In this document: in pieces, positions 1 through 5,194 of the stretch
Position numbering within the stretch: position 1 is the stretch's first letter
Layout: each line of letters begins with the position of its first letter
NCBI GenBank assembly: GCA_041588495.1
Contig: JBFGWM010000176.1
Span: 1 to 5,975 of the forward strand
Source: JBFGWM01 sp041588495
Lineage (GTDB): Bacteria; Pseudomonadota; Gammaproteobacteria; Pseudomonadales; JBFGWM01
Reading direction: 5' to 3'
Length of the DNA: 5,975 bases
Notes under the pieces: generated by a model
The model's database searches: none
What the model saw: the letters and a program-made list of their open reading frames with translations, nothing else
Told to the model about the DNA's origin: nothing
Program-made: the position numbers and the translations under genes

Positions 1-462
1 CTCAGCATGCTGCCGAACATGGCGCCGGTGGGCATGGCGTTCGGCATCTGGGGCCTGTCGGTGGGGCAGGTCGGCCTGACCCTGTCGGTGGTGGCGTGCA
101 TGACCCTGGGCATCGTCGTCGATGACACGGTGCATTTCGTCAGCAAGTACGTGCGCGCCAGGCGCGAGCACGGTTACGACCCCGAGGCGGCGGTGCACTA
201 CGCGTTCCGTACCGTGGGGGTCGCGCTGCTGATCACCTCCGGGGTGCTGGCGGCCGGGTTCGCGGTCACCGTCACCAGCCCGTTCTGGCCGAACGCCAGC
301 ATGGGCGCCCTGACCGCACTGGTCATCGTGCTGGCGCTGGTGGTGGACTTCCTGTGTTTCGTCCCGGTCCTGCTGCTGGTCGAAACGCGCGGCGGGCGGG
401 GGTCGGGCGACTTGCCCGCGGGACGCGATTTGCGTAGAACTGAAATGAAGAACGTCGGCTAA
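1..462 (+). CDS. RND/MMPL-family membrane exporter, C-terminal fragment (5' end outside window)
   Basis: The reading frame is open from base 1 and ends at TAA 460-462, giving 153 visible residues; the first in-frame ATG at 7 is internal, not the start. About four hydrophobic segments are visible, near fragment residues 3-20, 24-42, 66-88 and 100-125. The second segment ends in GIVVDDTVHF (37-46), the paired acidic motif typical of the last transmembrane block of RND-superfamily proteins of the MMPL/COG1033 type. It is followed by a basic cytoplasmic stretch (YVRARREHGYD) and a helix with the pattern AFRTVGVALLITS, both usual for this family. A short polar tail of about 25 residues closes the protein. 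Known for the family: proton-driven export of lipids, hopanoids or other hydrophobic compounds across the inner membrane. The substrate cannot be told from this fragment. It is followed by a 79-bp gap and then a kinase gene that seems to have its own promoter. Confidence 0.85.
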   Translation, partial: LSMLPNMAPVGMAFGIWGLSVGQVGLTLSVVACMTLGIVVDDTVHFVSKYVRARREHGYDPEAAVHYAFRTVGVALLITSGVLAAGFAVTVTSPFWPNASMGALTALVIVLALVVDFLCFVPVLLLVETRGGRGSGDLPAGRDLRRTEMKNVG

Positions 463-475
463 GTTGAGGTTCGCG

Positions 476-523
476 GGAGCCCCCGAGGCTTGCCTATAAT
501 GAGGGGCCCGGGTCCGGGGCTCC
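476..523. repeat. 8-bp inverted repeat flanking the putative kinase promoter
   Basis: GGAGCCCC at 476-483 and its exact reverse complement GGGGCTCC at 516-523 sit either side of the TATAAT at 495-500, with the dyad centre at about 499.5. The 32-base spacing would suit a dimeric or looping regulator rather than a tight hairpin. In this GC-rich sequence an 8-bp dyad can easily arise by chance, so the assignment as an operator is weak. Confidence 0.25.
495..500 (+). promoter_or_regulatory. Putative sigma-70 -10 box for the hybrid kinase gene
   Basis: A perfect TATAAT stands out in a GC-rich gap, 41 bases before the kinase ATG. No good -35 hexamer lies at 16-18 bp spacing; TTCGCG at 470-475 (19-bp spacer) is the nearest weak candidate. 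TTGAGG at 464-469 is too far away (25 bp). The upstream TG at 491-492 is one base out of register for a classic extended -10. Transcription would begin near 507, giving a leader of about 35 bases. Confidence 0.45.
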
Positions 524-541
524 GCCGACAGCGTGGTGTGA

Positions 542-2770
542 ATGTCAATCTTCTTCCGAGCAGAACGCAAGGTCCAGAATGACCGCAAGGTCATGCGCGA
601 GACCGATCGCGAGTTGTCCCGGCGCAGCATCCAGGGCGCCGGCATCTACCTGCTCCTTTACGTGGTGGTGCTGGGGCTCGGCGATTTCTACGTACGCCAG
701 CCGGTCATCACCTACGTCATCGGCGTGCTGCTGCTGATGCTGGCGGTGCACCGCATCTATTTCATCTACCGTTTCGAGAGCATCTACGCCGCGAGTTCCA
801 GCAAGTGGCGGAGCCGGTTCTTCTTCCAGACCTGGGCCAACAGCGCCGTGTGGAGCCTGTTCCTGGTCTGCAACCTGCTCGAGTACCGGGACATGTCCTC
901 GTCGTTCTCGGCGTGGATCTTCACCGCCGCGCTGGCCGCGGGCACCACGGTCCTGTACGCGCCGTACCTGACCGCGGTGAAGGTGTACCTGTCGCTGATG
1001 TTCCTGCCCAGTTGCATCCTGGCCCTGTTCCTGGGCAACCAGGAGGTTATCGCCCATGGCGGGCTCTATCTCGTCTTCTATGCCTTCCTGACATTGCAGG
1101 CCAAGGATCTCAGCAAGACCTTCTGGGACCGCATGGACACCCACTTCGACCTGCAGCGCAAGGCCATCGAGCTGGAAACCGCGATGCACGAGGCGGCCCG
1201 CGCGAGTCGCGTGAAGAACGAGTTCCTGGCCAACATGAACCTCGAGATCCGCACCCCGATGAACAGCATCCTGGGCATGCTCTCGCTGCTCCAGGATACC
1301 GACCTGGACGGCGAACAGAACGAGTACGTCAAGGTGGCGACCCATTCCGGGGAGACCCTGCTGGCCCTGATCAACGACATCCTCGACTTTTCCAAGATCG
1401 CCTCGGGCAAGATCGTCATCGACTCCCTGGTGTTCAACCTGCGGCGCACCATCGAGGACTGCATGGAGGTGCTCGGCCCCATCGCCCACGAGAAGCAGCT
1501 GGAACTGTCCTGCATTTTCGACCCCGGCATCCCCCTCCGCGTGCGCGGCGACCCCAGCCGGGTGACCCAGGTCCTCACCAACCTGGTGAACAACGCCATC
1601 AAGTTCACCGAGGACGGCGAGATCGTGGTGCGCGTGCACATGGAGATGTACGACCGCGCCGAGGGACTGCTGCATGTCGAGGTCGTCGACCAGGGCTGCG
1701 GGATCAGCGAGGAGGACCAGTCGCTCCTGTTCAAGCCGTTCAGCCCCCTGGACGTGGACAACGTCCGTGAATCCGGTGGCGCCGGGCTCGGGCTGGCCAT
1801 CTGCAAGGGACTGGTCAAGGCGATGGAGGGCGGCATCGGGTGCCGCAGCGAGATGGGCGAGGGCACCACGTTCTGGTTCACCTCGCGGATGATCGTCTCC
1901 AGCCAGCAGGCGGAGCGCTTCGTCTCCCACAAGGAACTGCGCGGCAAGCGGATGCTGGTGGTCAACATGCCGCCCGCCGGTGAGCACGCGCTGTGCGAGG
2001 AACTCGGCAACTGGGGCATCGAGGCGGAGGTCATCCAGGGCTACGACGACGCGCTCCAGGAGTTGCGCCGCACCGCCCGCGAGGGTGGCCGGTATGACCT
2101 GGTCATCACCAACATGAGCGTGCGCGACCGCGCCGCCGAGTGCTACAACTTTTCCCTCACCGTCGCCGAGGACGGCAAGCTCGGAAAGCCGCGCCAGGTG
2201 ATGCTGAGCACCCTGATGCAGCGCGGCAGCCATGACGCCCACGGCCACCTGCGCAAGGTCAAGGGCCTGGCATTCATCACCAAGCCGGTGCAGCGCCTGA
2301 TTCTCCACCAGGTGCTGTGCGACCTGCTGGGTCTGGACGTCCAGTCCGAGGACGCGGGCGAGAGCTGGCCCGACACCCAGCCGCCGATGGAGAGCCGGCG
2401 CATCCTCCTGGTCGAGGACAACCGGGTCAACCAGATGGTGGCCCAGGGCATGCTCAACAAGCTGGGCTACGGGGTCAAGGTCGCCGGCCACGGGCGCGAG
2501 GCCCTCGGCCTGCTGGAGGAGCGCGACTTCGACCTGGTGCTCATGGATTGCCAGATGCCGGTCATGGACGGATACGAGGCCACTCGCGAGATCCGCAAGC
2601 GGGAGCGGGATTCCGCGCGCCACATCCCGATCATTGCCATGACCGCCCACGCCATGGAGGGTGACGAGGCGAAGTGCCTGACCTGCGGAATGGATGACTA
2701 CCTGCCGAAGCCGGTCAAGGTGGAGGAGCTCGACTGCAAGTTGCGCCGCTGGATCGGCCACGCCAACTAA
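542..2770 (+). CDS. Membrane-bound hybrid sensor histidine kinase (degenerate HisKA, two receiver domains)
   Basis: This 742-residue protein has an N-terminal region with about six hydrophobic helices (roughly residues 32-48, 53-72, 95-113, 123-141, 146-165, 170-186). A linker helix and a HisKA dimerisation domain (about 222-290) follow. The HATPase_c domain (about 335-450) keeps its N box (NLVNNAIKFT, 347-356), G1 box (DQGCGI, 383-388), F box (FKPF, 397-400) and G2 box (GAGLGLAI, 413-420). Receiver 1 (about 467-598) is degenerate. Receiver 2 (about 618-738) has E625/D626, D669, T701 and K723. There is no HPt domain. The H box reads FLANMNLEIRTPMN (228-241), so Leu234 (CTC, 1241-1243) replaces the phospho-accepting His. 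Receiver 1 has VVNMPP where acidic residues are expected and Asn524 (AAC, 2111-2113) instead of Asp. The family normally autophosphorylates and relays phosphate to a receiver; this copy probably cannot start that relay. ATG 542 is the first in-frame start but its ribosome site is poor; Met18 (593) is an alternative start. Confidence 0.93.
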   Translation: MSIFFRAERKVQNDRKVMRETDRELSRRSIQGAGIYLLLYVVVLGLGDFYVRQPVITYVIGVLLLMLAVHRIYFIYRFESIYAASSSKWRSRFFFQTWANSAVWSLFLVCNLLEYRDMSSSFSAWIFTAALAAGTTVLYAPYLTAVKVYLSLMFLPSCILALFLGNQEVIAHGGLYLVFYAFLTLQAKDLSKTFWDRMDTHFDLQRKAIELETAMHEAARASRVKNEFLANMNLEIRTPMNSILGMLSLLQDTDLDGEQNEYVKVATHSGETLLALINDILDFSKIASGKIVIDSLVFNLRRTIEDCMEVLGPIAHEKQLELSCIFDPGIPLRVRGDPSRVTQVLTNLVNNAIKFTEDGEIVVRVHMEMYDRAEGLLHVEVVDQGCGISEEDQSLLFKPFSPLDVDNVRESGGAGLGLAICKGLVKAMEGGIGCRSEMGEGTTFWFTSRMIVSSQQAERFVSHKELRGKRMLVVNMPPAGEHALCEELGNWGIEAEVIQGYDDALQELRRTAREGGRYDLVITNMSVRDRAAECYNFSLTVAEDGKLGKPRQVMLSTLMQRGSHDAHGHLRKVKGLAFITKPVQRLILHQVLCDLLGLDVQSEDAGESWPDTQPPMESRRILLVEDNRVNQMVAQGMLNKLGYGVKVAGHGREALGLLEERDFDLVLMDCQMPVMDGYEATREIRKRERDSARHIPIIAMTAHAMEGDEAKCLTCGMDDYLPKPVKVEELDCKLRRWIGHAN

Positions 2771-2808
2771 TTGCGCCCGCCCGCACGTCAAATTTCCGGA
2801 ATCTTATC

Positions 2809-2814
2809 TATACT
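2809..2814 (+). promoter_or_regulatory. Possible -10 box for the chemoreceptor gene
   Basis: TATACT matches the sigma-70 -10 consensus at five of six positions and lies 35 bases before the chosen ATG, inside an AT-richer patch of the 79-bp gap. There is no convincing -35; GTCAAA at 2787-2792 (16-bp spacer) is poor. A perfect 8-bp palindrome TTCCGGAA (2794-2801) falls in the spacer and could be a regulator site or chance. Read-through from the kinase gene is equally possible. Confidence 0.35.
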
Positions 2815-2849
2815 GCGGGAACCTTTTGGTTTTCGGACAAGTACGCCCG

Positions 2850-4358
2850 ATGAACATCCGGACGCGTCTCAATATTCAGGTTGTGGTGGTGGTCAGTGTC
2901 CTCCTCGGCGCTTTCGGTTTGTACGGTTACAACAAGGAAAAATCCCGTCTCCAGGGCCAGATGCTGCAGCAGGTCAACGATGCCGTTGCGCGCCTCGCGG
3001 TATCCCTGCCGGGCCCGCTGTGGAACTTCGAGCTGCAGTTCGCGGTGGATTCCCTGGAGTCGGAAATGGGTTCCAAGTGGCTGCGTGCCATCGTGGTGCG
3101 GGACAAGGGAGGCAAGGCCCTGGTCGCGCGTGGGCGCGACGAGACGGGCGAGATCGCGGAGATCAAGGAATACCCGATCGAGGACGATTTCACCATCACC
3201 AAGCGGCTCAGTTTCGAGCAGAACGAGGTCGGCACGGTCGCGGTGTTCGGCGACGACGGTGCCATGCACGATGCGCTTTCCGGGTTGCTGCGTTTCACCC
3301 TCATCCAGATCATCGTGCTTGATGTCAGCATTGTCGCGGTGCTGATGTTCCTGATGTCGCGGACCGTGATCTCGCGTCTCGACGAGATCACCCGCGCGGT
3401 GTCCGACATGGCCGAGGGGGACGGTGATCTCACCCAGCGTCTCGACACCTCCAAGAACGACGAGATCGCGGAACTCGCCGATGGCGTGAACCGCTTCGTG
3501 GAAAAGCTTCACGCCACGATTTCCAGCGTGGTGGAGGTCTCCAATGAACTGCTCGAGTGCGCCGAGTCGTCCCAGGGTATCGCCCGCGAGACCAACGACG
3601 GCATTCACCGGCAGCAGAACGAACTCGACCAGGTCGCCACCGCGGTGACCCGCATGGCGGGCTCCAACCAGGGCGTCGAGGCCCATGCGCGGCAGTCCTC
3701 GGAGTTCACGGCGGAGGTGAGCGAGCGTGCCAACGAGGGGTCTGCCGTGGTCAGCCGGACCATGGAGATGATCCACCAGTTGTCCGACGAGATGGTGCAG
3801 GCGGCCGGCGTCATCGAGGCCCTGCAAAAGGACAGCGAGAGCATCGGCACGGTGATCGTGGTGATCCGCGGCATCGCCGAGCAGACCAACCTGCTGGCGC
3901 TCAACGCGGCGATCGAGGCGGCGCGGGCCGGCGAGCAGGGGCGTGGATTCGCCGTGGTGGCGGATGAGGTACGCACCCTGGCCAGCCGCACCCAGCAGTC
4001 CACCGAGGAAATCCAGGCCATCATCGAGCGCCTGCAGAATTCGACCGGGGAGGCGGTCGGCGTCATGGCCCGCAGTCGTGAGAACGCCGACTCGGCGGTG
4101 AAGGAAGTGGTCACCGCGGGTGACACCATCCGCACCATCACCGAGGCGGTCGAGAAGATCCGCGAGATGGCGGCGGAAATCGCCTCGGCCTCCCGCGAGC
4201 AGCGCGAACTTGCCGAGGAAATCGAGTCGAAGGTCCGGTGTATCGGTGAGGTCGCCGAGGCCAGCGTCAGGAACATGGACCGCACCACGCGGTCCAATGA
4301 ACGTCTGCACGGTTTGTCGGGCCGCCTGCAGTCACTCATGAACCAGTTCAGGATCTAG
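2850..4358 (+). CDS. Methyl-accepting chemotaxis protein (transmembrane chemoreceptor)
   Basis: This 502-residue receptor has TM1 at about 9-26, a periplasmic domain at about 28-147, TM2 at about 148-170, HAMP at about 170-222 (VISRLDEITRAVSDMAEGDGD at its start) and a long coiled-coil signalling domain. The hairpin tip that binds CheA and CheW is well conserved: IAEQTNLLALNAAIEAARAG (342-361) then EQGRGFAVVADEVRTLA (362-378). The periplasmic part contains LPGPLWNFELQ (53-63) and IVVRDKGGKALVARG (81-95), a pattern seen in small extracytoplasmic sensor domains of kinases and cyclases. I suspect a CHASE8-like fold but cannot confirm it. The region 269-283 (MAGSNQGVEAHARQS) departs from the usual M-x-x-TVQEVA pattern. 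The protein ends in NQFRI with no CheR-binding pentapeptide. An upstream in-frame ATG at 2694 would overlap the kinase gene and add a non-membrane leader, so ATG 2850, immediately before a basic and hydrophobic N-terminus, is preferred. The ribosome site is weak. Confidence 0.95.
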   Translation: MNIRTRLNIQVVVVVSVLLGAFGLYGYNKEKSRLQGQMLQQVNDAVARLAVSLPGPLWNFELQFAVDSLESEMGSKWLRAIVVRDKGGKALVARGRDETGEIAEIKEYPIEDDFTITKRLSFEQNEVGTVAVFGDDGAMHDALSGLLRFTLIQIIVLDVSIVAVLMFLMSRTVISRLDEITRAVSDMAEGDGDLTQRLDTSKNDEIAELADGVNRFVEKLHATISSVVEVSNELLECAESSQGIARETNDGIHRQQNELDQVATAVTRMAGSNQGVEAHARQSSEFTAEVSERANEGSAVVSRTMEMIHQLSDEMVQAAGVIEALQKDSESIGTVIVVIRGIAEQTNLLALNAAIEAARAGEQGRGFAVVADEVRTLASRTQQSTEEIQAIIERLQNSTGEAVGVMARSRENADSAVKEVVTAGDTIRTITEAVEKIREMAAEIASASREQRELAEEIESKVRCIGEVAEASVRNMDRTTRSNERLHGLSGRLQSLMNQFRI

Positions 4359-4374
4359 GGCGGTCAAGCGCCGC

Positions 4375-4380
4375 GGGGAG
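4375..4380 (+). promoter_or_regulatory. Ribosome binding site of the solute-binding protein gene
   Basis: GGGGAG lies 8 bases before ATG 4389 and is the clearest Shine-Dalgarno-like site in the window. It fixes the start of the binding protein, which also begins with a good signal peptide. The kinase and chemoreceptor genes have much weaker sites, so the secreted protein may be made in greater amounts from a shared message. Confidence 0.7.
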
Positions 4381-4388
4381 TCAAAACC

Positions 4389-5159
4389 ATGAAGAAGCCT
4401 TTCAATCTTGTCCGCGATTTTTGCGTCACGACCTGCCTGGCGGCGTCCCTGATGGTGCCGTCCATGTCGGTCAACGCCGAGCAGGTGGTCAAACTCACCT
4501 CCCTTGAGTGGCCCCCCTATACCAGCGAGGGACTGCCGGACCAGGGCGCCTCGGTGGCCGTGGCGCGGCAGGCGTTCGCCGCCATGGGTTACAAGCTGGA
4601 AGTGGAATTTTTCCCCTGGAAACGCGCGGTGGCGCTGGCCCAGAACGACCCCGGTTTCGTGGGTTACTTCCCCGAATACTACGCGGCGGAAACTGAAAAA
4701 ACATTCACCTTTTCTGATCCGATGGGCGACAGCCCGCTGGGCTTTGCGGAGCGGGCGGACAAGCAGCATTCCTGGAGCACACTGGACGATCTCAAGCCGC
4801 TACGGATCGGCACCGTCTCCGGGTACGTGAATACCGAGGACTTCGACGCCATGGTGGCCAGCGGTGCGCTCAAGGCGGATGCCGCGAACAGTGATGACAA
4901 GAACCTGCAGAAACTGAATGCGGGTCGCATCGATCTCGCGGTGATCGACCAGAACGTCATGAACCACCTCCTCAAGTTCCAGTTTCCGGACATGAAGGAC
5001 AGCATCGTCTTCAATGCCAAGCCGCTGGAAGTGAAGAAACTCTACATCTGCTTCCGCAAGAGCGAGTCGGGCGACGCGGCCGCGAAGGTCTTCAACGATG
5101 GCCTCAAGAAGATCGACGTGCAGAAGATCATGTCTGATTACTTTGCCGGCCTGAAGTAA
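4389..5159 (+). CDS. Periplasmic solute-binding protein, amino-acid-binding (SBP_bac_3-like) family
   Basis: This 256-residue protein starts with MKKPFNLVR, a hydrophobic stretch and a likely signal peptidase I site VNA|EQ after residue 30, so it should be periplasmic. The mature part has family landmarks: the opening strand VVKLTSLEWPPYT (33-45), EFFPWKRAVALA (73-84), FTFSDPMG (106-113), the hinge and domain 2 entry LRIGTVSGY (138-146) and LNAGRIDLAVIDQNV (176-190) with Asp188. In typical amino-acid binders a TPER motif before FSDP supplies an Arg that holds the ligand carboxylate. Here the aligned stretch is AAETEK (99-104), with Thr102 at the Arg position, so the ligand may not be a standard amino acid. 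It follows the chemoreceptor by 30 bp and has no permease or ATPase gene beside it. This suggests either a component feeding a transporter encoded elsewhere or a ligand carrier for the chemoreceptor (inference). Confidence 0.88.
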   Translation: MKKPFNLVRDFCVTTCLAASLMVPSMSVNAEQVVKLTSLEWPPYTSEGLPDQGASVAVARQAFAAMGYKLEVEFFPWKRAVALAQNDPGFVGYFPEYYAAETEKTFTFSDPMGDSPLGFAERADKQHSWSTLDDLKPLRIGTVSGYVNTEDFDAMVASGALKADAANSDDKNLQKLNAGRIDLAVIDQNVMNHLLKFQFPDMKDSIVFNAKPLEVKKLYICFRKSESGDAAAKVFNDGLKKIDVQKIMSDYFAGLK

Positions 5160-5168
5160 GACCGCGAT

Positions 5169-5194
5169 ACCGGGCGGGCTACGTCCCGCCCGGT
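5169..5194. terminator. Strong hairpin between convergent genes, probable bidirectional terminator
   Basis: Arms CCGGGCGGG (5170-5178) and CCCGCCCGG (5185-5193) are perfectly complementary, with an added A-T pair at 5169/5194, giving a 10-bp stem and a 6-base loop CTACGT. It begins 10 bases after the binding-protein stop. On the minus strand it overlaps the end of the SAM hydrolase gene, whose TAG stop (5179-5181) lies in the loop. Neither side has a clear U-tract, so it is not a textbook intrinsic terminator; it may instead block RNA decay from the 3' end or act with Rho. Confidence 0.6.

Noticed and set aside
474..485. Hairpin CGGG-AGCC-CCCG after the exporter gene as a terminator
   Set aside because: The stem is only 4 bp and no T-tract follows; it is not distinguishable from chance in this GC-rich gap.
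805..1770. A 321-codon plus-strand frame inside the kinase gene
   Set aside because: It is a frame-shifted shadow with Pro/Arg/Gly/His-rich composition and no domain; the kinase frame runs uninterrupted through the same bases.
545..2791. A 748-codon open frame on the minus strand, antisense to almost the whole kinase gene
   Set aside because: Long antisense frames are expected in GC-rich genes with third-position GC bias. Its translation shows no recognisable domain and is rich in His, Gln, Val, Leu and Ala, while the plus strand encodes clear kinase and receiver motifs.
2788..2814. Possible sigma-28 (flagellar) promoter before the chemoreceptor gene
   Set aside because: TCAAATTT at 2788-2795 resembles the -35 element, but the sequence 11 bases downstream does not resemble GCCGATAA. 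A plain -10 box is the safer reading.
2820..2831. Small hairpin AACC-TTTT-GGTT before the chemoreceptor start
   Set aside because: Only four base pairs, weak, without a following U-run; not enough to call a terminator or a riboswitch element.
2694..2849. An upstream in-frame ATG that would extend the chemoreceptor by 52 residues into the kinase gene
   Set aside because: The extension is an out-of-frame reading of the end of receiver 2, rich in Ser, Arg and Cys, and would place a long leader before TM1. ATG 2850 gives a normal receptor N-terminus.
2808..4310. A 500-codon open frame on the minus strand, antisense to the chemoreceptor gene
   Set aside because: Same codon-bias artefact; the plus strand carries an unmistakable chemoreceptor signalling domain, and the antisense product is a low-complexity His/Leu/Gly/Asp-rich sequence.
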